DNA of 64,000 bases from an uncultured Bacteroidota bacterium (GTDB lineage Bacteria > Bacteroidota > Bacteroidia > Bacteroidales > P3): assembly GCA_902778925.1 (NCBI GenBank), contig CACYZN010000014.1, positions 1 to 64,000 on the forward strand. Reading direction: 5' to 3'. Position 1 is the first letter of the stretch. Each line of letters begins with the position of its first letter. The notes beneath the pieces are model-generated. The model did not search any database, was not told the origin of the DNA, and saw only the letters and a program-made list of their open reading frames with translations. A program made the translations under genes and the position numbers. Below are positions 1-8,490 of the stretch, piece by piece.

Positions 1-98
1 AAATTGAGGATGTTGCCAACGGCCATATCGTGAAAGACGACATAGAGTACGGCCACGGAATAAGCATACCGCTGTGGACGTTTGGGCTGCTCTATTAA
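1..98 (+). CDS. C-terminal end of an unidentified protein (partial)
   Basis: An open frame enters from the left edge (codons in phase with base 3) and ends at the TAA at 96-98, giving 31 residues that finish in SIPLWTFGLLY. The alternating, aromatic-ending tail would suit an outer-membrane beta-strand, but that is only an impression from a short stretch. No family can be assigned from what is inside the window. It is probably the last core gene before the accessory island. Confidence 0.45.
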   Translation, partial: IEDVANGHIVKDDIEYGHGISIPLWTFGLLY

Positions 99-109
99 AC
101 AACAACTCC

Positions 110-340
110 CGCATTAACGCATTCACACGTTTACGCATTCCATATCGCATTCACGCATTCTGCCTAACTCCCAATTGTATTTTGTGATGCAAAAGATCCT
201 TCGGCGATCTCTCGGCGATGTTGTCAGCCGAACTTACGGCATACCAGTCGGCTAAGCCGACGGCACACCACGGTGGAACCTCATGTATTATCACTAACGC
301 ACTAACACGTTAACGCATTAACACATTATTTATGCATTCT
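110..340. repeat. Two clusters of 8-base tandem repeats
   Basis: Bases 110-160 and 290-340 are built from degenerate octamers of the form CGCATTAA / CGCATTCA / ACACATTA. The same octamers recur at about 7531-7570, 8515-8548, 8613-8643 and 9980-10005. Between the two clusters are short dyads such as GTCGGC-TAA-GCCGAC (247-261). The rest of 99-533 has no gene; CTCGCGT (459-465) pairs with ACGCGAG (472-478). Confidence 0.6.
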
Positions 341-533
341 TCGTGGCTTCTTCTTAATATATCTTGTGACGAGTTATTATTATGCTCCATTTTATGAGGC
401 GAAAAACGTTGGAATGACCCACGAAACGAACCTATAGCGGGGACTTATCAACAGCCACCTCGCGTGCGCATACGCGAGTATTACTCCCTGCACCCGTGTG
501 CACGAGAAATCGACGCTAATGTTAATAACTTAT

Positions 534-565
534 TTTGATTCGTTTGTAAAATAGTTGTATCTTTG
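534..565 (+). promoter_or_regulatory. Bacteroidota promoter of the 616-2227 operon
   Basis: TTTG at 534-537, a 20-base spacer and TATCTTTG at 558-565 match the TTTG-N19..21-TAnnTTTG consensus. Transcription should start about 7 bases later, so the palindrome at 573-593 would lie at or just after the first transcribed base. Confidence 0.75.
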
Positions 566-572
566 CAAAATA

Positions 573-593
573 GATACAGCACGGTGCTGTATC
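573..593. promoter_or_regulatory. Perfect 10+1+10 palindrome, likely operator
   Basis: Arms GATACAGCAC (573-582) and GTGCTGTATC (584-593) are exact inverted repeats around a single G. A one-base centre is too tight for an RNA hairpin loop, so a dimeric DNA-binding protein site at the start of transcription is the simpler reading. No regulator gene is obvious in the operon, so the binding protein is unknown. Confidence 0.65.
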
Positions 594-615
594 ACGATAA
601 TTAATTTTACAAATT

Positions 616-1404
616 ATGAAATTTGTAATCAATTCCGAGCAACTGATCAAGCAACTTCAGTCCTTGTCGGGCGTTTTAAGCCAAAACACAATCACCTCGT
701 CGGTGATTGACTGTTTCAAATTCGAGACGCAGTCAAGCGAACCCACGTCAGGAAATGTTGACAAATCGAAGGAAAATCCTTTGGATTATGAAATGCCGTC
801 GATTGCCCCGTATGATGGTCCTATACCTACTCGTTTGGTTGGATTCAATGAGGCAAGGAGTGAAAAAGAACATTATGGAACGGTACATTTCTACATTGCC
901 GATAGTCATTTCAATTGCACGTGGAACCATCCGGAAAAACACATTCCATTGTTCAGGCAATATGATTCAGTTATTGGTCCCGACTTCTCTCAATATGTGG
1001 ATATGACCTACGACGAGCGATATCACAACGCATGGCGCAGCCGTACACTAACTGCACGGTGGCAGTCGCATGGAATAAACGTAATTCCCAATGTCACATG
1101 GTCACTCCCCGATAGCTATGAATATAGTTTTTCGGGCATTCCACAACATTCCATTATAGCGGTGAACTGCACCGCGATAAAGGGTAAGTGTATATCCCGA
1201 TATCTGTGGCTAAAAGGATACAATGAAATGCTACGAAGGCTAGAACCACGACTAATCATCCGCTATGGCGACAAGATGCCAGGCGAAGATGAATCAATAA
1301 GCATATACTTCCCAAATGAACGCCTACAACGTCTACGACAACGACCAAGAAAACGTCACGTACAGATATCTGCATTATTGTCCAACCAACTAACACTTTT
1401 CTAA
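616..1404 (+). CDS. DUF4417-like protein with a DnaN-like N-terminus
   Basis: The first ~36 residues (MKFVINSEQLIKQLQ, then LSGV, then DCFKFE) closely resemble the start of the Bacteroidota DNA polymerase III sliding clamp, but the clamp fold is not continued. After a Ser/Pro-rich linker (about 37-70), residues ~70-230 look like DUF4417: LVGFNEARS, HFYIADSHF, the PDFSQY region, YRSR-like WRSRTL, IPNVTWS, and KGYNEMLRRLEP. DUF4417 is known mainly from phages and mobile elements and has no established activity to my knowledge. The C-terminus is Arg-rich (RLRQRPRKR). It is first in a tightly spaced three-gene operon behind a strong promoter and palindrome. The family call is from motif memory, not a search. 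Confidence 0.65.
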   Translation: MKFVINSEQLIKQLQSLSGVLSQNTITSSVIDCFKFETQSSEPTSGNVDKSKENPLDYEMPSIAPYDGPIPTRLVGFNEARSEKEHYGTVHFYIADSHFNCTWNHPEKHIPLFRQYDSVIGPDFSQYVDMTYDERYHNAWRSRTLTARWQSHGINVIPNVTWSLPDSYEYSFSGIPQHSIIAVNCTAIKGKCISRYLWLKGYNEMLRRLEPRLIIRYGDKMPGEDESISIYFPNERLQRLRQRPRKRHVQISALLSNQLTLF

Positions 1405-1406
1405 TC

Positions 1407-1784
1407 ATGGGTAGCAATGGCAGTTTTAGCAGCGGAATCCTCAAGAGCGAGGAAGGTCGTGCATATGAAACCATATATAAGATGGACGACAATATAGTCG
1501 TATTAGAGCAAAAGAATAAGCGCAGAGGAGTAAAACTACCTGAAGAGTCGCATACACCAGGACGATACTATGTAGCTTTCAAAAAGGATGGTTCTGATGT
1601 AAAGAGCTTTGCAAAATATGGACAGGATGGCCTGAAAATCTGGGAAGTCCATACGGACGACCATCATGGATTAAAACCGCACTATCATCCCTGGTTAAAC
1701 GGAGAACCTGTCGAGAATGATGTTCGCAAGCTGACTCAAGAGATGTTGATTATGCTAAACAGAATTAGGAACTTTAAAAACTAA
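1407..1784 (+). CDS. Hypothetical 125-residue protein
   Basis: It starts two bases after the preceding stop, so it is probably translationally coupled to the DUF4417 gene. There is no signal peptide or membrane segment. The N-terminus is Gly/Ser-rich (MGSNGSFSSG). The C-terminal half has a His cluster, DDHHGLKPHYHPW (about 84-96), that could bind metal or form an active site. I cannot place it in a family; a phage-morphogenesis-associated or toxin-like domain is conceivable but unsupported. Confidence 0.6.
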   Translation: MGSNGSFSSGILKSEEGRAYETIYKMDDNIVVLEQKNKRRGVKLPEESHTPGRYYVAFKKDGSDVKSFAKYGQDGLKIWEVHTDDHHGLKPHYHPWLNGEPVENDVRKLTQEMLIMLNRIRNFKN

Positions 1785-1789
1785 TCACC

Positions 1790-2227
1790 ATGGAGAAAAA
1801 CTTAGACGAGATGAGCATATCCGAATTAGGAGAACTGGCGACACAAGAGGTCTTGGAGCATATAAAAACTATCAAGCCCACCCCCGACCCTCCTTATATA
1901 GGCCGCGACTTGCTGGGTTACCGTTACAACAAGAAACACCCGCCGATGTTTGACATCTACAAGCACGACTTTCACGGTTATGCTACCGACAGCCAAGAGA
2001 CGTTCTTCTATAATTTTGCAGTACAGGGCTACGATGTATCGTTCCTCTATAAAGGACAGATGCACTACCTGATGTACGACAAAGGGAAGGCGGCCGTATG
2101 CGATGAGCACTTTACCAAGCAGTATATCGTTTATCCCGACCCAAACGCCCTTATAGAGCAATATGAGATCGACAGGCATAAGCTGATAGACATCATCGAC
2201 GAACTGGAAGAAGTGGAAGCTGTGTGA
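1790..2227 (+). CDS. Hypothetical 145-residue acidic protein
   Basis: Third gene of the operon, five bases after the previous stop. It looks soluble, with no signal or membrane segment. It has an acidic helical N-terminus (MEKNLDEMSISELGELA), a beta-rich middle (SFLYKGQMHYLMYDKGKAAV) and an acidic helical tail (HKLIDIIDELEEVEAV). The size and composition would suit an antidote or adaptor partner of the preceding proteins, but that is inference only. I do not recognise the family. Confidence 0.6.
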   Translation: MEKNLDEMSISELGELATQEVLEHIKTIKPTPDPPYIGRDLLGYRYNKKHPPMFDIYKHDFHGYATDSQETFFYNFAVQGYDVSFLYKGQMHYLMYDKGKAAVCDEHFTKQYIVYPDPNALIEQYEIDRHKLIDIIDELEEVEAV

Positions 2228-2236
2228 TTATAAATG

Positions 2237-2259
2237 CGAGAGGGCGCTTGATGCGCCCT
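2237..2259. terminator. Hairpin between convergent genes
   Basis: GAGGGCGC (2238-2245) and GCGCCCTC (2251-2258) pair around TTGAT, ten bases after the plus-strand operon stop and 45 bases beyond the restriction-modification gene's stop on the other strand. It probably ends transcription both ways; the following bases are T-rich but are not a clean T tract. Confidence 0.6.
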
Positions 2260-2303
2260 CTATTATTGCGATTTCTCAGGGGTGAGGTCGTTGAGTTGGT
2301 AGA

Positions 2304-5300
2304 CTATTCAAATGTCATCTTCGGGAGGTTGTCGATGATGTCAAGGGTTTTGAGGCTGAGGGTGATGATGCTCTGCAGGAGCTCCAGCGGATATTTGGGA
2401 TTGCCGTGTTCGAGGCCCCATTGGTTTGCGTCATTGCGGATGCCGCTCTTGGAGTCCACTTTGTCGCAGTAGCGTTCCATAATCCACTCGATGGCACTTT
2501 TCCCGTTGACCACGTAGTCGTAGGCCCGCAGAGGGATATTGCGCAGCGTGATGAACTGGTTGTACTCGATGACGCTCTTGTCCTTGTCTTTCCCTCGCTT
2601 GCCGAAACGCATCTGTGTTACTCGGTAGAGCTTCTCCGGTGTGTCGGCATCCATCATGCCTGGCAGCATATTATGCCAATCCACTACTACCTCTTTCGAC
2701 GCGGGAACCTGCTCGTAATTCAGATGCAACTCTGCCAACTCGCGGCCAGCTTGGCTGAATGCCCAAAAGTCATCCGGTTCCTCTACCAACGGTAGGCGCG
2801 GTAGCATCTTCTTCAAGTCGTTGGCGAAGGTCTCGCGATAGGACGGGCAATGCAAGAAACCATAGACATAATAGAAGATATCCTCTTTCGTTACCCTGTC
2901 GCCATACTGCTCCCGTGCCCGCTTCAGGATAAAGTCTGTAATGGCATCGTGACGAATATATTTGTTCTGTCCATCATCAAAGAGGTTACCTTGAGTGCCT
3001 TTGTTCTCTTCGTACCAGTAGAGGGGAAAACATTGACTTTTACCACTATATTCGTAATCAGGTGTTATACTGGTTATAATACACGAGAAATCTTTAGAAA
3101 TACCTACACCTGGGATACATATTAACAAGTTAAAATGATTCTTTGTTGGAATTAGTTGCGGTAATTGATAAACACAATTATTTAGTTGACGGTTAAAATA
3201 TAGCCATTGTGTCATAAATGGCCGATAGGAACTTTCCCTAATGTTTTTTTCGTCAAATTCATATTTTTTCCCACTCAAAACATCCTTTTTATTTTGTCTA
3301 TCCCATGAAAATTGGGATGGTGACATATCCAATTCATAAGATGCTTTATGTTTGGAATTATCTACTTCACTGTTATAAAAGGAAATTGCAGAAGAAATCT
3401 TGTTTGCAAGCAGTCGTCTATCGGAATTATAACACCAAGCATCTCTACTTGTTACAACACCACAAGATTGTGTTGAAAAAAAACTTTTTTGGTTTTGTGA
3501 AAATTTCTTTTCAGCATCTAGTGGAATATAATTATAATAGGCTTCATTCCTTAGATTCACCCAGTCTGCATGGGTGTTTGGTTTGATTTTGTCGAATTGG
3601 AAAGATTCAATGGTTTTCGATTTTTTTAAAAGTAACAGTTTTTCTTCTTTATTTAGGTAATCATCCATCCTAAAAAAATGTATGTTAGCAGCAGACCTTT
3701 CTGTGCTATCATTTTTGACCAATATCGCAATTGCCACACCTGCTAAGATATTAAATATATTACCGCCCTCTCTCTTTGCAGCTTCTTTATTCCCCATTTT
3801 AGAACGTATAGATCCACGCAAGTCTATTACATAAATATCCGAAAACTCTCTTTCAATAGATTTTCTAAAAGCATCGGCTCCATTGCTTTCAATCCAACCA
3901 GAATTAGTAATAAAAGCAACAACCCCTTGATTGGACTCTATTCTATCAGTAGCCCATCGAAACGCCTTATAGTATGAATCGTAAATCGATTTATTTAGGT
4001 TTGCCGCACTTCCTTGCACATAAGTCTTCTCTAACTGCGCTTCCAGCAATGGGTAATGCTGGTTTTGTGCATTGTCATTGGCACTCTTTTGTCCTGCTGA
4101 ATATGGCGGATTGCCAATAATCACCGTTATAGGGCTATCAAGCTGTCTTTGTACGCGTTTATTGTTCTCCACGAATGGGGTCTCAAAACCCTCTACTTCT
4201 TTCTGGCGATCGAGACCTTTCTTTTTGGCATACATTTGTTCGCCAAGTTCGAAGGTGTCAGTCAAGCAGATGCCGGGGAAAGGAGAATAGGCTGGGTGCG
4301 CAGGCGTCTCGCCTGCAGGCAGCCGGGACGGCTGCGTACCCAATAGGTCGTGATAGACATTCTCAATGTTGACGCTGGCGATATAGTATGCCAGTAGCAC
4401 TATCTCGTTGGCAAAGATTTCGTTTTTGTATTTATATTCAATATCCTTGATGATGCCACTCTGCAACAGGCGGGTGATGAAGGTGCCAGTGCCAGTAAAG
4501 GGGTCTATTATCTTCACATTGCGGTCGTTCAACGAGCGACCGAACTGCTCGTTCAGCACATGTTCCACGCTGTGGATAATGAAGTCCACCACTTCGACAG
4601 GGGTATAGACGATACCCAACTGCTCTTTCACTTTGGGGAATGCTGTGGTGAAGAACTTGTCGTACAGTTCCACCACAATCTTCTGCTTGGCTTCAGCATT
4701 GTCGATACCCTCGGCACGTTTGCGGACACTTCGGTAGAAGGCATCGAGGCTCTTGCGGTCGGTCTCGTCAATTTTCTCGTTCAGCAGGGTGACAATCTTG
4801 CTCATTGCCTTGCTGACAGGGTTGTTTGCGGTGAAAGCATAGCTATCGAACAAAGCCTCGAATACTGGCTGTGTGATGATATGCTGAGCCAGCATCTCTA
4901 CTGCCTGCGGCTCACTGACCGAGGGGTTGATGTCCTTATGCAGACCTTTCAGGAATCGGTCGAATTCCCGACGCGCTTTCTGCTCTTCCGTAATCAGCTG
5001 GTTTATCTGGGTAATATGTTTTTCGGCAATCTTGGCCACATCGCTTGCCCACTGCTCCCAATAACGTTTGCTGCCCACCTTCTGCACCATGCGGGCGAAG
5101 ATGACATTCTGCAACTGCTCGAAACGCATCTCAAGTTGGCTCTTGAAAGTGATGCTTGGTTCGGATGCCGAAAGACCATCACCATCGGACTCTTCGTCAC
5201 CGTTGCCACCACCCTGCCCGATAAAGCTGCTACCGGGACGTATCAGCTGCACGGCATCGGGGCGTTTCTTGTTCAGTTCAATCTTGTTGACCATCGCGTT

Positions 5301-7265
5301 GAAGCGGTCGTCGTGGGCACGCAAGGCGTTGAGGATGTCCCACACCACGGCGTAGGTCTTGTTGTCGTTCAGCGCCACCTCGGGGTCGACATCGCTCGGC
5401 ACCACGATGGGGATGATGATATAGCCGTATTTCTTGCCCTCGGCACGCCGCATCACACGCCCCACCGACTGCACCACATCGACCTGTGAGTTCTTGGCGG
5501 CAAGGAAGATGACAGCATCGAGCGAAGGCACATCGACACCCTCGCTCAGACAGCGCACATTGCTCAGCAGATGACATTCGTAGCCATCGGTGCGGGTATT
5601 CTTCAACCAACTCAGTTTGGCCTCACGCTTGGCGGCACCCATGCTACCATCCACGTGGTCAGCCTCCACCCGCACCAATCCCCTGCGTTCCTCACTGCTG
5701 AGGCTGGCATAATAGGAATCACGGCAGGCGTTGAAAGCCTCCTTGATGGCTTTGCTGACCTTGATATTCTGGCAGAAAGCCACCGCTCGGTGCATCGGCT
5801 GCGGGTCAATCTCGCGGAGCAGTTTGTTGTCGTAGCGGCTGCGCTTGCTAAGGGCGTTGATGCAGCCGATGAGCTTGGCCATATCGTCGGTATTCACTTC
5901 CTTCTGTGTGGCTGCATCGAGGCCGGAGAGAGCCACCTGAACCTCCGTGTTCACATCACCCGGTTCCACGTTGAGGATAAGCACCTTGTAGTCGGAAAGG
6001 AGGTTTTTGTCGACTGCTTCGCCAAATCCCAGACGGTAGAATTCCTCACCATACAATTCTGGGTTGTCCATCGAGCATAGATAGGCATCCTGGTCTTTTG
6101 CCTTCTTTTGGTCGGACTCCTTGTACAGACGCGGGGTGGCAGTCATATACATACGTTTGCGGGCACGAATGAAACTATTGTCGTGCACCCGAACAAATGC
6201 GCTCTCGTTATCGCCTTTGAGGGTGACACCTGTGGTGCGGTGGGCTTCGTCGCAGATAATGAGGTCGAAGGTCAGCTCTTCGCCGATAGCACTTTGGGCA
6301 GCAGCTATTCGCTCAATACTCTGATAGGTGCTGAACACCACAAGCATTCCTTTCCGTTTGTCGTGCTGCAGAGCGAAATACTGCTGCTTGATTTGTTCCA
6401 CGCTGGTGGATGCTGGAAATGCCAGCTCTTCGACGCTGGTGATATTGGTGTCGTCGTCTTTGGTGTGGGTGCGGCTCACCTCGCTGTCTGAACATATGCA
6501 CATAGGTCGGATAGGCTTCTGGGTATCGAAGCACCATTCGCGGAGGGTCTGACCCAAAAGGGCGATGCTGGGAACGAGAAAGAGCACCTTTCCTCTGCAG
6601 TCGGTCATCTGTTCGGCGATGCGGAGGGCGGTGAAGGTCTTGCCTGTACCGCAAGCCATAATGAGTTTTCCGCGGTCATGCTCTTTGTAGTACTTCATGG
6701 CCTCATCGAGAGCATCTTGCTGATGCTGACGAACCTCCTTATGTTCGGTGATGGCTTTTGTACCGCTGATGCCGTTGTCCAACTCCTCCCAATCAACAGG
6801 CATCTCAGCCAACTCGGCGAGATGCAGCACGCTGGCCGGTATTGCCTGGCCGATAAAACTCTCGGCAGCATGGCTGGTGAAGCCACCGTCGGTGGTATCA
6901 ATCCAGAGTCGGAAACTGAAAAAATGCTGTTTGCCTTCATCGTCCTTGAATGAGCGGGACGAGGTGGTGAGAAAGGTATCCACATCCCCTTTGTCTATCT
7001 TGGCGTCGGCAAGATAACATTTGCATTGTATGGCCCAATAGTTGCCGTCGTTGGTTTGTGCCACAATATCGATGCCCGAATCGTGGGCCGAGATACTTAG
7101 ACGATAGGGAAACTCACTCCACAGCCATACTTGTTGTAGTTCGTTGCAGTAAGGAGGAATGGTGCGTAGCATCGCCTGCATCAGGCGTTCAAAACGGTTG
7201 CCCTTGTCGGCTTCTGAAAAAGATTGTTTGCGGTAGTGGTTGATTACTTTCTCGAAATTACTCAT
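2304..7265 (-). CDS. Type ISP restriction-modification enzyme (nuclease-helicase-methylase)
   Basis: A single ~1653-residue chain carries every activity of a type ISP (LlaGI/LlaBIII-like) system. In order: an Mrr-like PD-(D/E)xK nuclease (D62, D66, Q80-C-K82); a superfamily 2 helicase with Walker A ACGTGKT (204-210) and DEAH (339-342); a gamma-type adenine methylase with DPFTGTGTF (about 918-926) and NPPY (about 1050); and a C-terminal target-recognition part. Length and domain order fit the family. Such enzymes methylate one strand of an asymmetric site and cut unmodified DNA after two head-to-head enzymes converge. I start at the ATG at 7265 (MSNFEKVINHYRKQSF) because an upstream TTG extension to 7367 runs into a structured inverted repeat and has no family-like sequence. 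The part encoded by about 2960-3900 is much more AT-rich than the rest. Confidence 0.9.
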   Translation of the reverse strand: MSNFEKVINHYRKQSFSEADKGNRFERLMQAMLRTIPPYCNELQQVWLWSEFPYRLSISAHDSGIDIVAQTNDGNYWAIQCKCYLADAKIDKGDVDTFLTTSSRSFKDDEGKQHFFSFRLWIDTTDGGFTSHAAESFIGQAIPASVLHLAELAEMPVDWEELDNGISGTKAITEHKEVRQHQQDALDEAMKYYKEHDRGKLIMACGTGKTFTALRIAEQMTDCRGKVLFLVPSIALLGQTLREWCFDTQKPIRPMCICSDSEVSRTHTKDDDTNITSVEELAFPASTSVEQIKQQYFALQHDKRKGMLVVFSTYQSIERIAAAQSAIGEELTFDLIICDEAHRTTGVTLKGDNESAFVRVHDNSFIRARKRMYMTATPRLYKESDQKKAKDQDAYLCSMDNPELYGEEFYRLGFGEAVDKNLLSDYKVLILNVEPGDVNTEVQVALSGLDAATQKEVNTDDMAKLIGCINALSKRSRYDNKLLREIDPQPMHRAVAFCQNIKVSKAIKEAFNACRDSYYASLSSEERRGLVRVEADHVDGSMGAAKREAKLSWLKNTRTDGYECHLLSNVRCLSEGVDVPSLDAVIFLAAKNSQVDVVQSVGRVMRRAEGKKYGYIIIPIVVPSDVDPEVALNDNKTYAVVWDILNALRAHDDRFNAMVNKIELNKKRPDAVQLIRPGSSFIGQGGGNGDEESDGDGLSASEPSITFKSQLEMRFEQLQNVIFARMVQKVGSKRYWEQWASDVAKIAEKHITQINQLITEEQKARREFDRFLKGLHKDINPSVSEPQAVEMLAQHIITQPVFEALFDSYAFTANNPVSKAMSKIVTLLNEKIDETDRKSLDAFYRSVRKRAEGIDNAEAKQKIVVELYDKFFTTAFPKVKEQLGIVYTPVEVVDFIIHSVEHVLNEQFGRSLNDRNVKIIDPFTGTGTFITRLLQSGIIKDIEYKYKNEIFANEIVLLAYYIASVNIENVYHDLLGTQPSRLPAGETPAHPAYSPFPGICLTDTFELGEQMYAKKKGLDRQKEVEGFETPFVENNKRVQRQLDSPITVIIGNPPYSAGQKSANDNAQNQHYPLLEAQLEKTYVQGSAANLNKSIYDSYYKAFRWATDRIESNQGVVAFITNSGWIESNGADAFRKSIEREFSDIYVIDLRGSIRSKMGNKEAAKREGGNIFNILAGVAIAILVKNDSTERSAANIHFFRMDDYLNKEEKLLLLKKSKTIESFQFDKIKPNTHADWVNLRNEAYYNYIPLDAEKKFSQNQKSFFSTQSCGVVTSRDAWCYNSDRRLLANKISSAISFYNSEVDNSKHKASYELDMSPSQFSWDRQNKKDVLSGKKYEFDEKNIRESSYRPFMTQWLYFNRQLNNCVYQLPQLIPTKNHFNLLICIPGVGISKDFSCIITSITPDYEYSGKSQCFPLYWYEENKGTQGNLFDDGQNKYIRHDAITDFILKRAREQYGDRVTKEDIFYYVYGFLHCPSYRETFANDLKKMLPRLPLVEEPDDFWAFSQAGRELAELHLNYEQVPASKEVVVDWHNMLPGMMDADTPEKLYRVTQMRFGKRGKDKDKSVIEYNQFITLRNIPLRAYDYVVNGKSAIEWIMERYCDKVDSKSGIRNDANQWGLEHGNPKYPLELLQSIITLSLKTLDIIDNLPKMTFE

Positions 7266-7330
7266 GATACTTGGTATTGAATGTTGTTTCACTTCCCAAG
7301 CACCAAATAAAAAAACCGCGGACTTCTGTC

Positions 7331-7443
7331 TATTGCTGCGGTTCTGGACTACCTTCACTACAAACAAGAAAGCCCACGGATAGCACCGTGAGCGTTCTGC
7401 TTCCTTGTGTAGTGAAGTTGAAATTGTCCAGATTTCAGCAATA
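7331..7443. repeat. 113-base imperfect inverted repeat upstream of the type ISP gene
   Basis: Outer arms TATTGCTG (7331-7338) and CAGCAATA (7436-7443) are exact. Inward, CTGGAC pairs with GTCCAG, CTTCACTACA pairs with TGTAGTGAAG, and CAAGAAAG pairs imperfectly with CTTCCTTG; the apex has CACGG facing CCGTG. On the minus strand it lies in the untranslated leader of the restriction gene. It could be a regulatory RNA structure or a small non-autonomous mobile element. Confidence 0.7.
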
Positions 7444-7506
7444 CTTGAAAAGCAAAAACGCTTCTAATTTATGTATTTGTTACTATTCTATTTCTCTGTC
7501 TCTATA

Positions 7507-7605
7507 CTGTTTTAGTTATTCAATTTATAAATACTAACGCATTAACACATTAGCACATTAACGCATTCTATTATGTTATTTCACGCTGCAAAGATACGAA
7601 TTTTT
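7507..7605. repeat. Leader repeat copy 1 (direct repeat with 8491-8588)
   Basis: This stretch and 8491-8588 run in parallel almost base for base: CTGTTTTAGTT, an AT-rich part, octamers (ACGCATTAACACATTAGC...), TTATGTTATTT, then CACGCTGCAAAGATACG. They sit on either side of the BRO/DinD-like gene. Read on the minus strand, each is a promoter followed by an octamer-rich leader for the next gene leftward. Confidence 0.75.
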
Positions 7606-7620
7606 CACAATATCATTCAA
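7589..7620 (-). promoter_or_regulatory. Promoter of the type ISP gene
   Basis: On the minus strand, TATCTTTG (plus-strand 7589-7596) is preceded at 21 bases by TTG (7618-7620, inside the end of the neighbouring gene). It would give a leader of about 315 bases containing the octamer repeat and the 113-base inverted repeat. Confidence 0.6.
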
Positions 7621-8473
7621 TCTCTTTCACTTCAACTTCTTCCGTAGGCAGCAGGTAATCGGAGGCTCGTTTACGGGAAATGACGCTGTGGCCTATCTGC
7701 TTCTCCACTTCCTCGCGGGCGGCTTTGGCGGCTTTTCCTCCACTCTGCGCCACCTGCTTGTTCTCCTGCATTGTCTTCGGATTACGGTTACGCGATATCT
7801 CGGTGGTGGCAGCTTCCGCCAACGTGTTCAAAGCCAGCTCGAGGGTGGTCATATTGTCTCTTAGATTCTCCTTCGTAAGCCCCTTGTACCGTTTGTATTC
7901 GCCTGTATTCATACCGCTCCACGCCTTGGTGAGGATGTTGGTGAGGATGGCGAAGTCTTTCTGCTCTTTCACCCCCGAACGCTCCCACTCGTCAGTCAGT
8001 TCCTTGCGCGTACGTATGGACTTGAGACGGTTTTCTATCCAGCGTTCGCTATACCCTTGACGGCGGTAATCCTCTACGGCCATCTGGAATGTCAACTCAG
8101 GGTCAATCATCTGGTCGATACGTTGTGCGCCCACCTCGGAGAGCCACTGCTTGATGGGTTCCGCCTTCTTGGAAGGAATGGATTGGATGATACGCAACAT
8201 CTGCTCTAAATCAGCAACATCGGTGGCGCGATTCTTGCCGTCGGCAGCCGGCATTTTCAACTGCTTACAATTTGTAAGCAGTTCATCGGCACCTTCCTCT
8301 TTCAGGCGTTTCTTGAGAACCGCCCAATAGGTGCTTGCTTTGCGAGGGGTGGGTTGCTCGGTCAATATCTGCACCACATCAACGATGGAGAAATAATACT
8401 TCTCTTCCTCTTCGTTCCATGCAACGCGAACCTGGTTCCCTTCAAATATCTGTATGGCGTTCTGCTGGGTCAT
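7613..8473 (-). CDS. BRO-N / DinD-like protein
   Basis: The 286-residue protein has an N-terminal BRO-like domain (about 5-115: IQIFEGNQVRVAWNEEEEKY, FSIVDVVQILT, ...YWAVLKKRL) and a DinD-type C-terminal part (about 120-240: IDPELTFQMAVEDYRRQGYS, WIENRLKSIRTRKELTDEW). BRO-N proteins are phage-type DNA-binding or antirepressor-like proteins; E. coli DinD is DNA-damage-inducible and inhibits RecA filaments. DinD-like genes often accompany restriction loci, as here. It has its own promoter and is bracketed by the two leader repeats, so it may be a separable cassette. Family call is confident; the target is unknown. Confidence 0.75.
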   Translation of the reverse strand: MTQQNAIQIFEGNQVRVAWNEEEEKYYFSIVDVVQILTEQPTPRKASTYWAVLKKRLKEEGADELLTNCKQLKMPAADGKNRATDVADLEQMLRIIQSIPSKKAEPIKQWLSEVGAQRIDQMIDPELTFQMAVEDYRRQGYSERWIENRLKSIRTRKELTDEWERSGVKEQKDFAILTNILTKAWSGMNTGEYKRYKGLTKENLRDNMTTLELALNTLAEAATTEISRNRNPKTMQENKQVAQSGGKAAKAAREEVEKQIGHSVISRKRASDYLLPTEEVEVKEIE

Positions 8474-8490
8474 ATTTTCAGTACATATTC

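Noticed and set aside
445..453. TTATCAACA, one mismatch from a DnaA box, upstream of the DnaN-like start
   Set aside because: A single near-match without clustering is expected by chance; no replication genes or origin features are nearby.
7266..7367. Upstream TTG extension of the type ISP enzyme by 34 residues
   Set aside because: The extension lies partly in the 113-base inverted repeat and resembles no family N-terminus; the ATG at 7265 is a better start.
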